A stretch of DNA of 64,000 nt from an uncultured Celeribacter sp. (GTDB lineage Bacteria > Pseudomonadota > Alphaproteobacteria > Rhodobacterales > Rhodobacteraceae), in NCBI RefSeq assembly GCF_963676475.1, contig NZ_OY781107.1:310001-374000 (forward strand). The letters are read 5' to 3'. The notes beneath the pieces are model-generated. The model did no database searches. It was not told the origin of the DNA and saw nothing but the letters and a program-made list of their open reading frames with translations. The translations under genes and the position numbers were made by a program. Positions 14,858-24,923 of the stretch are shown one piece after another. Each line of letters starts with the position of its first letter. The stretch's first letter is position 1.

Positions 14858-17800
14858 TTAGTCGTCAGAGGAGCCTTCCGGCGTGTCCACGACCAGAGTG
14901 TCGTCGCCAAAGCCCATGTCCGTGTCCATCACCGGAGCGGCGAGTTGGGCGGCGGCTTCGGCCTCTGCACGGGCCTCTTCGATCACCACGTTGTCGCGTT
15001 CGGCGGCGATGCGGCGGACGCGTTGTGTCGCGCCACCCGTACCGGCCGGGATCAGGCGGCCCACGATGATGTTCTCTTTGAGACCCACCAACTTGTCGCG
15101 CTTGCCCTGAACAGACGCTTCGGTGAGCACGCGCGTAGTCTCCTGGAAGGAGGCCGCGGAGATGAAGGACCGCGTTTGCAGCGAGGCCTTGGTGATCCCC
15201 AAGAGGATCGGCTGGCCTTTCGCCGGACGCCCGCCTTTGCTTTCCGCTTTTGCGTTGGCTTCGTCGAACTCGACCTTATCGACCGCTTCGCCTTTGAGCA
15301 AAGTGGTGTCCCCGGAGTCGGAGATTTCCCACTTCTGCAGCATCTGGCGCACGATGACTTCGATGTGCTTATCGTTGATCTTCACACCTTGCAGGCGATA
15401 CACGTCCTGCACTTCGTCGATCATGTAGTTGGCCAGAGCCTCGACACCCATAATGGCGAGAATGTCGTGCGGGGCCGGGTTGCCGTCCATGATGTACTCA
15501 CCCTTCTGGATGAAGTCGCCTTCAGCCACCGGGATGTGTTTGCCTTTCGGCACCATGTATTCGACGGTTTCCTTGGTCTCGTCCGACGGTTCGATCGAGA
15601 TGCGACGCTTGTTCTTGTAGTCCTTGCCAAAGCGCACGTAACCATCAATCTCGGCGATGATCGCGTGATCTTTCGGGCGTCGGGCTTCGAACAGTTCGGC
15701 CACACGCGGCAGACCACCGGTGATGTCCTTGGTCTTCGCACCTTCACGCGGGATACGTGCAACCACGTCACCGGCCTGAATGTCCTGACCGTCCTCGATG
15801 GAGAGAATGGCGTCGACAGACATCAGGTAGGTCACCGGGTTGCCCGCTTCGTTGCGCATCGGTTCGCCATCTTCGCCGAGGACCAGGATCTCCGGCTTCA
15901 GATCGCCACCACGCGGCACGGAGCGCCAGTCGGTCACGATTTTCTGGGTCATGCCGGTTGCGTCATCGGTCTCGTCACGCACGGACAGGCCCGTGATGAG
16001 GTCAACAAATTTCGCTTTACCGGATTTCTCCGCGATGATCGGGAGCGTGTACGGGTCCCATTCGAACAGCTTGTCGCCACGGGTCGCAGTTGCGCCCTCT
16101 TCGACGAACACCTTGGTGCCGTAGCCCAGCTTGTAGGAGGCCCGTTCCACGCCGTTCTCGTCCACGATGGCGAGCTGCATGTTCCGACCCATGACGATTT
16201 TCTCGCCATGTTTGTTTTCCAACAGGTTGGACTCGCGGAAGACGATCTTGCCTTCCTGGTTGGCTTCCTGGAAGGACTGTTGACCACCCTGAGCCACGCC
16301 GCCGATGTGGAAGGTCCGCATCGTCAGCTGCGTGCCCGGTTCACCGATGGACTGAGCCGCGATGATGCCGACGGCCTCACCTTGGTTCACCAGCGTACCG
16401 CGGGCGAGGTCACGACCGTAACAAGCCGCACAGACGCCCTCTTCGGCCTCACAGGTCAGCGGGCTGCGGATGCGCATGGAGGCGACACCTGCCGCTTCGA
16501 TTGCATCGGCTTTGCGCTCGTCGATCAGCTCATTCTTCGAGACCAGCACCTCGTCGGTGCCCGGACGCAAGACGTCGTCGGCGGACACACGGCCAAGGAT
16601 ACGCTCGGCCAAGGTTGCCACGATCTCACCGTCGTTCACAGCCGCCTCGGCGGTCACGGCACGGTCGGTGCCGCAATCCACTTCGCGCACGATGCAGTCC
16701 TGTGCCACGTCGACGAGACGACGGGTCAGGTAACCGGAGTTCGCGGTTTTCAAAGCGGTATCCGACAGACCCTTACGGGCACCGTGGGTCGAGTTGAAGT
16801 ACTCGAGCACGGTCAGACCTTCTTTAAAGTTCGAGATAATCGGCGTTTCGATAATCTCGCCCGACGGTTTCGCCATCAGGCCGCGCATGCCGCCCAGCTG
16901 TTTCATCTGGGTCACGGAGCCACGGGCCCCGGAGTGGGCCATCATGTAGACCGAGTTCGGTTCCATTTCGGCTCCGTTCTCGTCATATTTCGCCGCGGAG
17001 ATGGTGTTCATCATCGCCTCGGTGACCTTGTCGTTACACTTGGCCCAGGCGTCGACGACTTTGTTGTACTTCTCGCCCTGGGTGATCAGGCCGTCCATGT
17101 ACTGTTGTTCAAAGTCTTTCACCTGATCGCGGGTTGCATCCACGATCGGCCATTTGGTCTCCGGGATCACCATGTCGTCCTTGCCGAAGGAAATGCCGGC
17201 CTTGAACGCTTCTTTGAACCCGAGCGACATGATCTGGTCACAGAAGATCACGGACTCCTTCTGACCGCAGTAACGGTAGACGGTGTCGATGACGCGCTGC
17301 ACGTCTTTCTTCCGCAGAAGCTGGTTCACCAAAGCGAACGGCGCTTTTGCGTTCAAAGGCAGCAGCGTGCCGAGGCGCAGACGGCCCGGGGTCGTCTCGT
17401 GACGCTCCCAAACTTCCTGACCATGCTCGTCGATCTGCTTGATCCGTGCGGTGATCTTGGCGTGCAGGTGCACTTCGCCAGCGGTCAGCGCATATTCGAC
17501 CTCTTCGATGTCGGAGAAGACCATGCCTTCGCCCTTCATCCCATCACGCTGCATGGTGATGTAATAGAGGCCCAAGATCATATCCTGCGACGGCACGATA
17601 ATCGGCGCGCCGTTGGCGGGCGACAGCACGTTGTTCGTGGACATCATCAGGACGCGGGCTTCGAGCTGTGCCTCCAAAGACAGCGGCACGTGAACGGCCA
17701 TCTGGTCCCCGTCGAAGTCGGCGTTAAAGGCCGAACAGACGAGCGGGTGCAGCTGGATCGCTTTGCCTTCGATCAGCGTGGGTTCGAAGGCCTGGATGCC

Positions 17801-19105
17801 AAGACGGTGCAGCGTCGGCGCGCGGTTGAGGAACACCGGGTGTTCGCGGATCACCTCATCGAGGATGTCCCAAACTTCCGGACGTTCTTTTTCCACCAAC
17901 TTCTTGGCTTGCTTCACGGTCGAAGACAGACCTTTGGCTTCAAGCCGCGAGTAGATGAACGGTTTGAACAGTTCGAGCGCCATCTTCTTCGGCAGACCAC
18001 ATTGGTGCAGCTTCAGTTCCGGGCCGGTCACGATGACCGAACGACCGGAGAAGTCGACGCGTTTGCCCAAAAGGTTCTGACGGAAACGACCCTGTTTGCC
18101 TTTCAGCATGTCGGAGAGCGACTTCAGCGGGCGTTTGTTCGCACCGGTGATGACGCGGCCACGACGGCCGTTGTCGAACAGAGCGTCGACGGATTCTTGC
18201 AGCATCCGCTTTTCGTTGCGGACGATGATGTCCGGCGCACGCAGTTCGATCAGGCGTTTCAGACGGTTGTTCCGGTTGATCACGCGACGGTAGAGATCGT
18301 TGAGATCGGAGGTCGCGAAACGGCCACCATCGAGCGGCACCAGCGGGCGAAGTTCCGGCGGGATCACGGGGATCACGGTCAGGATCATCCACTCCGGGCG
18401 GTTGCCGGATTCGAGGAAAGATTCCACGATTTTCAGACGCTTGATGATCTTTTTGGGCTTCAGTTCGCCGGTCGCTTCCTTGAGGTCCTCGCGCAGCTGT
18501 TCTGCGGTGGCTTCAAGGTCGATGTTCGACAGCATCTTACGGATCGCTTCGGCGCCGATGTCGGCCTCAAAAGCGTCCATGCCGTAGAGGTCCTGCGCGT
18601 CCATATACTCTTCTTCGGTCATCATCTGACCGTAGGAGAGGTCCGTCAGACCCGGTTCGATCACCACGTAGTTCTCGAAATAGAGCACGCGTTCCAGATC
18701 GCGCAGCGTCATGTCGAGCATGAGGCCGATCCGGCTCGGAAGCGATTTCAGGAACCAGATGTGCGCGACGGGAGCGGCCAGTTCGATGTGGCCCATGCGC
18801 TCGCGACGCACTTTCTGGAGGGTGACTTCAACACCGCATTTTTCGCAGACAACGCCGCGATATTTCATGCGCTTATATTTGCCGCAGAGACATTCGTAGT
18901 CTTTGATCGGGCCAAAAATCCGCGCACAGAACAGACCGTCACGCTCCGGCTTGAAGGTCCGGTAGTTGATGGTCTCGGGTTTTTTGATCTCCCCGTAGGA
19001 CCACGACAGGATACGCTCCGGGGACGCCAGAGAGACCTTGATCTCGTCAAACGTCGACGGTTGCGCCAGCGGGTTGAACGGGTTGGTTGTGAGTTCCTGG
19101 TTCAT
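14858..19105 (-). CDS. rpoC: DNA-directed RNA polymerase subunit beta'
   Basis: The protein has 1415 residues, normal for alphaproteobacteria. The N-terminal zinc site (CLCGKYKRMKYRGVVCEKCG), the catalytic NADFDGDQMAVHVPL with the three Mg-binding aspartates, and the second zinc site (CEAEEGVCAACYGRDLA) are intact. The C-terminus ends in an acidic tail. It follows rpoB by 56 nt with no obvious terminator, so the two are cotranscribed. Confidence 0.99.
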   Translation of the reverse strand: MNQELTTNPFNPLAQPSTFDEIKVSLASPERILSWSYGEIKKPETINYRTFKPERDGLFCARIFGPIKDYECLCGKYKRMKYRGVVCEKCGVEVTLQKVRRERMGHIELAAPVAHIWFLKSLPSRIGLMLDMTLRDLERVLYFENYVVIEPGLTDLSYGQMMTEEEYMDAQDLYGMDAFEADIGAEAIRKMLSNIDLEATAEQLREDLKEATGELKPKKIIKRLKIVESFLESGNRPEWMILTVIPVIPPELRPLVPLDGGRFATSDLNDLYRRVINRNNRLKRLIELRAPDIIVRNEKRMLQESVDALFDNGRRGRVITGANKRPLKSLSDMLKGKQGRFRQNLLGKRVDFSGRSVIVTGPELKLHQCGLPKKMALELFKPFIYSRLEAKGLSSTVKQAKKLVEKERPEVWDILDEVIREHPVFLNRAPTLHRLGIQAFEPTLIEGKAIQLHPLVCSAFNADFDGDQMAVHVPLSLEAQLEARVLMMSTNNVLSPANGAPIIVPSQDMILGLYYITMQRDGMKGEGMVFSDIEEVEYALTAGEVHLHAKITARIKQIDEHGQEVWERHETTPGRLRLGTLLPLNAKAPFALVNQLLRKKDVQRVIDTVYRYCGQKESVIFCDQIMSLGFKEAFKAGISFGKDDMVIPETKWPIVDATRDQVKDFEQQYMDGLITQGEKYNKVVDAWAKCNDKVTEAMMNTISAAKYDENGAEMEPNSVYMMAHSGARGSVTQMKQLGGMRGLMAKPSGEIIETPIISNFKEGLTVLEYFNSTHGARKGLSDTALKTANSGYLTRRLVDVAQDCIVREVDCGTDRAVTAEAAVNDGEIVATLAERILGRVSADDVLRPGTDEVLVSKNELIDERKADAIEAAGVASMRIRSPLTCEAEEGVCAACYGRDLARGTLVNQGEAVGIIAAQSIGEPGTQLTMRTFHIGGVAQGGQQSFQEANQEGKIVFRESNLLENKHGEKIVMGRNMQLAIVDENGVERASYKLGYGTKVFVEEGATATRGDKLFEWDPYTLPIIAEKSGKAKFVDLITGLSVRDETDDATGMTQKIVTDWRSVPRGGDLKPEILVLGEDGEPMRNEAGNPVTYLMSVDAILSIEDGQDIQAGDVVARIPREGAKTKDITGGLPRVAELFEARRPKDHAIIAEIDGYVRFGKDYKNKRRISIEPSDETKETVEYMVPKGKHIPVAEGDFIQKGEYIMDGNPAPHDILAIMGVEALANYMIDEVQDVYRLQGVKINDKHIEVIVRQMLQKWEISDSGDTTLLKGEAVDKVEFDEANAKAESKGGRPAKGQPILLGITKASLQTRSFISAASFQETTRVLTEASVQGKRDKLVGLKENIIVGRLIPAGTGGATQRVRRIAAERDNVVIEEARAEAEAAAQLAAPVMDTDMGFGDDTLVVDTPEGSSDD

Positions 19106-19161
19106 CTTGTGAGTTCCTCAGATTGTCTCGGAAAGGGAGGGAGGGTAAGGGCGCGAGGCCC

Positions 19162-22100
19162 TTACTCCTCACCCTCCGAGTCCAGGAGTTCCATGTTGAG
19201 GCCGAGGCCACGGACTTCTTTGACAAGCACGTTGAAGGACTCCGGCACGCCGGCTTCAAAGTTGTCTTCGCCCTTGACGATCGACTCGTAGACTTTCGCA
19301 CGACCGGCCACGTCATCCGACTTGACCGTGAGCATTTCCTGCAGGGTGTAGGCGGCACCGTAAGCTTCGAGTGCCCAGACCTCCATCTCCCCGAAACGCT
19401 GACCACCGAACTGCGCTTTACCACCGAGCGGCTGCTGGGTGACGAGCGAGTACGGCCCCGTGGAACGGGCGTGGATCTTGTCGTCGACGAGGTGGTGAAG
19501 TTTCAGCATGTACTTCTTACCAACCGTCACCTTACGGGCGAATTGCTCGCCGGTGCGACCGTCGAAGAGGACGGACTGACCGGAGGTGTCGAAACCGGCA
19601 CGGCGCAGAGCGTCGTTGATGTCGGCCTCTTTCGCACCGTCGAAGACCGGGGTTGCGATCGGCACACCGTTGACGATGTTCGATGCTGCCTCGATGAGAA
19701 GCTCGTCGTCCATGCCGGCGATGCCCTCTTCGTAGACTTCTTCGCCATAGACGAATTTCATCGCATCGCGCACCGGGGTCATATCGCCCGAACGGCGGTA
19801 TTCAGACAGAGCGTCATCCACCTGGATACCGAGACCGCGCGCGGCCCAGCCCATGTGAATTTCGAGGATCTGACCGACGTTCATACGCGACGGCACACCC
19901 AGCGGGTTGAGACAGAAGTCGACCGGCGTCCCATCGGCGAGGAACGGCATGTCTTCCATCGGAACGACGCGCGAAACTACACCTTTGTTGCCGTGACGAC
20001 CGGCCATCTTATCACCCGGCTGAAGCTTGCGCTTCACGGCGATGAAGACTTTGACCATTTTCATCACGCCCGGCGGCAAGTCGTCACCACGACGGACTTT
20101 CTCGACCTTGTCTTCGAAACGGTGCTCAAGCGCACGTTTCTGAGCCTCATACTGAGCGTTCAGCGCCTCGACGATGGTTGCATCGTCCTCGTCTTCGAGG
20201 GCGAGCTGCCACCACTGGCCGCGGGACAGCATGCCGAGCAGTTCGTCATCGACGGTCACGCCCGGTTTGACGCCTTTCGGACCCTTCGCGATCACTTTGC
20301 CCATGATCAGGTCTTTCAGACGCGCGTAGATGTTGCGGTCCAGAATGGCCATCTCGTCGTCGCGGTCACGCGCCAGACGTTCGATTTCCTCACGTTCGAT
20401 CTGCAGCGAACGCTCGTCTTTCTCGACGCCGTGACGGTTGAACACGCGGACCTCCACGACCGTACCGTAGTCACCCGGTTTCACCCGCAGCGAGGTGTCA
20501 CGCACGTCAGAGGCTTTCTCACCGAAGATGGCGCGCAGGAGTTTTTCCTCCGGCGTCATCGGGCTTTCGCCCTTCGGCGTGATTTTCCCGACAAGGATGT
20601 CACCCGGCTCAACGTGAGCGCCGATGTAGACGATACCGGCCTCGTCGAGGTTGCGCAGAGCTTCCTCGCCGACGTTCGGGATGTCGCGGGTGATCTCTTC
20701 CGGCCCGAGTTTGGTGTCACGGGCGGCGACTTCGAATTCCTCGATGTGCACCGAAGTGAAGACGTCGTCACGCGCGATGCGCTCGGAGATCAGGATGGAG
20801 TCCTCGTAGTTGTAGCCGTTCCAGGGCATGAAGGCGACGATGATGTTCTTGCCGAGCGCCAGTTCCCCCATATCGGTGGACGGGCCGTCGGCGATCACTT
20901 CGCCCTTCTCGACCGTCTGACCCACTTTCACCAGCGGACGCTGGTTGATACAGGTGTTCTGGTTCGAGCGCTGGAATTTGCGCAGGCCGTAGATGTCCAC
21001 GCCCGCATCCCCCAACTCAAGGTCCGAGGTTGCACGGATCACGATCCGGGTCGCGTCGACCTGGTCGATGATGCCCGCACGCTTCGCCTGAATGGCGGCG
21101 CCGGAGTCGATGGCGACTTTGCCTTCCATGCCGGTGCCGACGAGCGGGGCCTCGGCGCGCAGAAGCGGCACGGCCTGACGTTGCATGTTCGCGCCCATCA
21201 GAGCGCGGTTGGCGTCGTCGTTTTCCAGGAACGGAATCAGAGACGCCCCCACGGAGACCAGCTGTTTCGGCGACACGTCGATCAGGTCGACGTTGAGCGG
21301 CGGGTTCAGCGCGTGTTCACCGGACTGACGGGTGGACACGAGATCATTGACGAACTTGCCGTCTTCATCGAGCGTCGCGTTGGCCTGTGCCACGGTGTGG
21401 CGCATCTCTTCGGTGGCGGACATGTATTGCACGTCATCCGTCACCTGACCCTCGACCACCTTGCGGTAGGGGGTTTCGATGAAGCCGTATTTGTTCACGC
21501 GGGCAAAGGTGGCCAGCGAGTTGATCAGACCGATGTTCGGACCTTCCGGCGTTTCAATCGGGCACATACGACCGTAGTGGGTCACGTGCACGTCGCGGAC
21601 CTCAAAGCCCGCACGTTCGCGGGTCAGACCGCCCGGCCCAAGCGCGGAGAGACGACGTTTGTGCGTCACTTCGGAAAGCGGGTTGGTTTGGTCCATGAAC
21701 TGCGACAGCTGCGAGGAGCCGAAGAATTCGCGCACGGCGGCGGCGGCCGGTTTCGCGTTGATCAGGTCCTGCGGCATGACCGTGTCGATCTCGACGGAGG
21801 ACATCCGTTCCTTGATCGCACGTTCCATACGCAGAAGACCCACGCGGTACTGGTTTTCCATCAGCTCGCCAACGGAGCGCACACGACGGTTGCCGAGGTG
21901 GTCGATGTCATCCACGTCGCCATGGCCGTCACGCAGCTCGACAAGCGCCTTGATGCAGGACACGATGTCCTCGCGACGCAGGGTACGCATGGTGTCCGGC
22001 GCGTCGAGATCGAGGCGCATGTTCATCTTCACGCGGCCCACGGCGGAAAGATCGTAGCGCTCAGAGTCGAAGAACAGGCTGTCGAACAGGGTCGAGGCGG

Positions 22101-23298
22101 CCTCAACGGTCGGCGGCTCACCCGGACGCATGACGCGATAGATGTCCATGAGCGCGGTTTCGCGGTTCATGTTCTTGTCGGCGGCCATGGTGTTGCGCAT
22201 GTACGGGCCGACGTTCACGCCGTCAATGTCGAGAACCGGGATGTCGGTGATGCCCGCGTCCAGCAGCTCTTTCAGGGAGCCGCCGATGACGTCGCCGTCT
22301 TTGTCCATCTCAAGGGTCAGCTCATCGCCAGCCTCGACATAGATCGCGCCGTTCTCTTCGTTGATGATGTCTTTCGCGACGAATTTGCCGATGATGTGCT
22401 CGTAGGGCACGAGCAGTTCGGTGATCTCGCCGGCGTCGATGATTTTCTTCACCGCGCGCGGGGTCATCTTGTCGCCCGCTTTACAGATCACTTCGCCAGT
22501 GGCCGCGTCGACCAGATCATAGGTCGGACGGGTGCCACGCACACGCTCCGGGAAGAACTTGGTCACCCAACCTTTGTTCTTCTCAAGCTTGAACTCGACG
22601 GTGTTGTAATAGGCGTCACAGATCGCTTCCTGGTCGAGACCAAGCGCGTACAAGAGCGTCGTGACCGGAAGTTTGCGGCGGCGGTCGATCCGGGCGAAGA
22701 CGATGTCTTTCGCATCGAATTCGAAGTCCAGCCAGGAGCCGCGGTAGGGAATGATGCGGCAGGCGAACAACAGTTTGCCCGAGGAGTGGGTTTTGCCTTT
22801 GTCGTGATCAAAGAACACGCCCGGGGAACGGTGCATCTGAGACACGATCACGCGCTCGGTGCCGTTCACCACAAAGGTGCCGTTCGGCGTCATCAGAGGC
22901 ATGTCGCCCATGAACACGTCTTGTTCCTTGATGTCCTTGACGGATTTCGCACCAGTGTCCTCGTCCACATCGAAAACGATGAGACGGAGCGTCACCTTCA
23001 GCGGCGCGGAATAGGTCATGTCGCGCTGCTGACATTCCTCGACGTCGTATTTCGGGGTTTCCAGCTCGTATTTCACGAACTCGAGCACAGCGGTTTCGTT
23101 GAAATCCTTGATCGGGAAGACCGACTGGAACACGCCTTTGATGCCTTCGCCGTCTTGCGGCTCAGCGGCGTCACCGGATTTCAGGAAAAGATCGTAAGAA
23201 GATTTTTGAACCTCAATGAGGTTCGGCATTTCAAGCACTTCGCGGATTTTGCCGTAATACTTGCGGAGCCGTTTCTGGCCGAGGAAGGACGATGCCAT
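19162..23298 (-). CDS. rpoB: DNA-directed RNA polymerase subunit beta
   Basis: The protein has 1378 residues. The rifampicin region reads SSQLSQFMDQTNPLSEVTHKRRLSALGPGGL, with the Asp, His and Ser residues of the drug-sensitive wild type. The C-terminal GGKAQFGGQRFGEMEVWALEAYGAAYTLQEML segment is canonical. It starts MASSFLGQKRLRKYYGKI at 23298. The 279-nt gap to rplL holds two RNA hairpins that probably set the ratio of L7/L12 to polymerase. Confidence 0.99.
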   Translation of the reverse strand: MASSFLGQKRLRKYYGKIREVLEMPNLIEVQKSSYDLFLKSGDAAEPQDGEGIKGVFQSVFPIKDFNETAVLEFVKYELETPKYDVEECQQRDMTYSAPLKVTLRLIVFDVDEDTGAKSVKDIKEQDVFMGDMPLMTPNGTFVVNGTERVIVSQMHRSPGVFFDHDKGKTHSSGKLLFACRIIPYRGSWLDFEFDAKDIVFARIDRRRKLPVTTLLYALGLDQEAICDAYYNTVEFKLEKNKGWVTKFFPERVRGTRPTYDLVDAATGEVICKAGDKMTPRAVKKIIDAGEITELLVPYEHIIGKFVAKDIINEENGAIYVEAGDELTLEMDKDGDVIGGSLKELLDAGITDIPVLDIDGVNVGPYMRNTMAADKNMNRETALMDIYRVMRPGEPPTVEAASTLFDSLFFDSERYDLSAVGRVKMNMRLDLDAPDTMRTLRREDIVSCIKALVELRDGHGDVDDIDHLGNRRVRSVGELMENQYRVGLLRMERAIKERMSSVEIDTVMPQDLINAKPAAAAVREFFGSSQLSQFMDQTNPLSEVTHKRRLSALGPGGLTRERAGFEVRDVHVTHYGRMCPIETPEGPNIGLINSLATFARVNKYGFIETPYRKVVEGQVTDDVQYMSATEEMRHTVAQANATLDEDGKFVNDLVSTRQSGEHALNPPLNVDLIDVSPKQLVSVGASLIPFLENDDANRALMGANMQRQAVPLLRAEAPLVGTGMEGKVAIDSGAAIQAKRAGIIDQVDATRIVIRATSDLELGDAGVDIYGLRKFQRSNQNTCINQRPLVKVGQTVEKGEVIADGPSTDMGELALGKNIIVAFMPWNGYNYEDSILISERIARDDVFTSVHIEEFEVAARDTKLGPEEITRDIPNVGEEALRNLDEAGIVYIGAHVEPGDILVGKITPKGESPMTPEEKLLRAIFGEKASDVRDTSLRVKPGDYGTVVEVRVFNRHGVEKDERSLQIEREEIERLARDRDDEMAILDRNIYARLKDLIMGKVIAKGPKGVKPGVTVDDELLGMLSRGQWWQLALEDEDDATIVEALNAQYEAQKRALEHRFEDKVEKVRRGDDLPPGVMKMVKVFIAVKRKLQPGDKMAGRHGNKGVVSRVVPMEDMPFLADGTPVDFCLNPLGVPSRMNVGQILEIHMGWAARGLGIQVDDALSEYRRSGDMTPVRDAMKFVYGEEVYEEGIAGMDDELLIEAASNIVNGVPIATPVFDGAKEADINDALRRAGFDTSGQSVLFDGRTGEQFARKVTVGKKYMLKLHHLVDDKIHARSTGPYSLVTQQPLGGKAQFGGQRFGEMEVWALEAYGAAYTLQEMLTVKSDDVAGRAKVYESIVKGEDNFEAGVPESFNVLVKEVRGLGLNMELLDSEGEE

Positions 23299-23432
23299 AA
23301 GCGTCTATACCTTTCGAATTTTCGCGAGCGACGTCTACCGTTGGGCGCCGGCAGATGTGCCCTGACGAAACAGAGGGATTCGGTCTATTCCTGCCCCCGT
23401 CCCAAAGGGGGCTCCCGACCTTTGAACCTCTC

Positions 23433-23481
23433 CTGAGAAAAGACCCTTTGTGTCACGCTTTCGCGAAGGGCCCTTTCTCAG
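23433..23481 (-). promoter_or_regulatory. Long strand-specific RNA hairpin in rplL-rpoB intercistronic region
   Basis: On the minus strand, the 16-base arm 23481-23466 pairs completely with 23448-23433, two of the pairs being G-U wobbles, around a 17-nt loop. On the plus strand the same two positions are A-C mismatches, so the stem is complete only in the rplL-rpoB transcript. The position matches the RNase III processing site between rplL and rpoB in E. coli; RNase III cutting here is inference. A further hairpin GCCCCC/GGGGGC lies at 23393-23412. Confidence 0.65.
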
Positions 23482-23514
23482 ACAGGCTAAACCGTTTTCC
23501 AAGAAACGATATAA

Positions 23515-23542
23515 GCTGGACCCAGGAAACCCCGGATCCAGC
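23515..23542 (-). terminator. Probable partial terminator (attenuator) after rplL
   Basis: A nine-base-pair stem (23534-23542 with 23515-23523, one G-U pair, ten-base loop) lies about 35 nt past the rplL stop codon on the minus strand. It is followed by TTATATCGTTTCTT, an interrupted U tract. That weak tail fits partial termination, which would let L7/L12 exceed the polymerase subunits. Confidence 0.55.
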
Positions 23543-23577
23543 CCTTATTTTGTGTGGCCCGTAAGGACCAAAGGCGA

Positions 23578-23952
23578 TTAGGCCAGCTCGACGGTCGCGC
23601 CAGCTGCTTCCAGCTTGGCTTTGACTTCTTCGGCTTCGGCTTTTTCGACGCCTTCTTTGATTTTGCCGCCAGCTTCAACGAGCTCTTTGGCTTCTTTGAG
23701 GCCCAGGCCGGTGATGCCGCGGACTTCTTTGATGACGTTGATCTTGGATGCGCCGGCGTCTTTCAGGACGACGTCGAATTCAGATTTTTCTTCAGCAGCT
23801 GCGCCAGCATCGCCTGCCGGGCCAGCCATCATCACTGCGCCGCCAGCGGCGGGCTCGATGCCATACTCGTCTTTGAGGATGGTTTTCAGTTCTTGTGCTT
23901 CGAGAAGGGTGAGACCCACGATCTCTTCTGCAAGTTTCTTCAGATCAGCCAT
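23578..23952 (-). CDS. rplL: 50S ribosomal protein L7/L12
   Basis: The protein has 124 residues: an N-terminal dimerisation domain (ADLKKLAEEIVGLTLLEAQELKTIL), an alanine- and glycine-rich flexible hinge around residues 38-53, and a C-terminal domain with VIKEVRGITGLGLKEAKELVE that recruits translation factors. It follows rplJ by 69 nt and precedes the rpoB attenuator and processing region. Confidence 0.98.
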   Translation of the reverse strand: MADLKKLAEEIVGLTLLEAQELKTILKDEYGIEPAAGGAVMMAGPAGDAGAAAEEKSEFDVVLKDAGASKINVIKEVRGITGLGLKEAKELVEAGGKIKEGVEKAEAEEVKAKLEAAGATVELA

Positions 23953-24021
23953 TGTACTGTTTCCGTTCGTTTAAGATGTGTTCCAACGCGTGTGTTTACA
24001 ACCACGTCGGTCTCTAATTGC

Positions 24022-24537
24022 TTATGCAGCAGCCTTGTCTTCAATCGTAGACAGGATACCAGCGATGTTCGAAGCAGGAGCGCCAATCGCGCCAGCGATG
24101 TTGGAAGCAGGTGCACCAATGCAGCCAACGATGGAGGCAATAAGCTCCTCGCGGGACGGCATCTGTGCCACGGCTTTCACACCGGCGACGTCGAGAGCGT
24201 TTTCACCCATTGCACCGCCGAGGATCACGAATTTCTCGTTATCTTTGGCGTAAGCATCGGCGACCTTGGCCGCAGCCACAGGATCTTCCGAATAGGTGAG
24301 AACAGTCATGCCCGTCAGGAATTCAGCAACGCTTTCGCAGGGCTTTCCGTCGAGGGCGATTTTGGCGAGCTTGTTCTTGGCAACGCGGACGGACCCACCA
24401 GCTTCACGCATACGCGCGCGCAGGTCCTGCATTTCAGCAACCGTGAGACCTTCGTAGTGGGCAACCACAACGACGCCAGAGCTGTCAAAGATTTGGCCGA
24501 GCTCTTCGACCATTTTTTCTTTTTGTGCTCTATCCAC
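24022..24537 (-). CDS. rplJ: 50S ribosomal protein L10
   Basis: The protein has 171 residues from the GTG at 24537, preceded by GGAG at 7 nt. This start gives the canonical opening (M)DRAQKEKMVEELGQIF; a longer frame to 24579 adds 14 atypical residues. L10 anchors L7/L12 dimers, and the C-terminal helix carries a duplicated GAPASNIAG unit. The leader of about 225 nt upstream of the start is where L10-L12 autoregulation of translation would be expected. Confidence 0.96.
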   Translation of the reverse strand: MDRAQKEKMVEELGQIFDSSGVVVVAHYEGLTVAEMQDLRARMREAGGSVRVAKNKLAKIALDGKPCESVAEFLTGMTVLTYSEDPVAAAKVADAYAKDNEKFVILGGAMGENALDVAGVKAVAQMPSREELIASIVGCIGAPASNIAGAIGAPASNIAGILSTIEDKAAA

Positions 24538-24769
24538 AGTTTTACTCCAAGTATGGGAGAGTTTCCCCTCCCGGCTCAATTCTACCGGCTGAAACCGGCA
24601 CGAAGTCCGTTACGGGGCTGCGCCAAAGTCGCCCGAGGTCTAGCCTGCGGAGAAACTTGTCGTCTTCCCGTCTCAGGCAGGAATTATGTCAACCAGGTAG
24701 CTGACACCCACCGTCTAGGACGAAACGCAAAACAGCGCACGACGAATCGCACGCTGGGATGCTGATGGG

Positions 24770-24798
24770 TGTTTAGAGGGGATTAAGGGAGAGTGCAA
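24770..24798 (-). promoter_or_regulatory. Putative promoter for rplJ-rplL-rpoB-rpoC
   Basis: On the minus strand TTGCAC (24798-24793) and TAAACA (24775-24770) are spaced by 17 bases with a C-rich spacer (CCCTTAATCCCC) like that of the rpsJ promoter. The -10 match is weak. A promoter is needed here because an orphan gene and a terminator separate rplA from rplJ. The rest of 24538-24923 is leader and shows no supported gene. Confidence 0.45.
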
Positions 24799-24923
24799 GG
24801 GGTGTAATGAAAGCGAATCACCCAGACCCAAAACAATGAATAAGGTCCAACAAAATATGGGCCTTTGCGCGACAAAGCCGCACCATGCTAAGATTCGCCT
24901 CTATTTTTAATGGAGGCACAAAA

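Noticed and set aside
14366..23436. Very long plus-strand frames opposite rpoC and rpoB (1641 and 1437 codons)
   Set aside because: Both mirror the polymerase genes with a histidine- and arginine-rich composition typical of antisense shadows.
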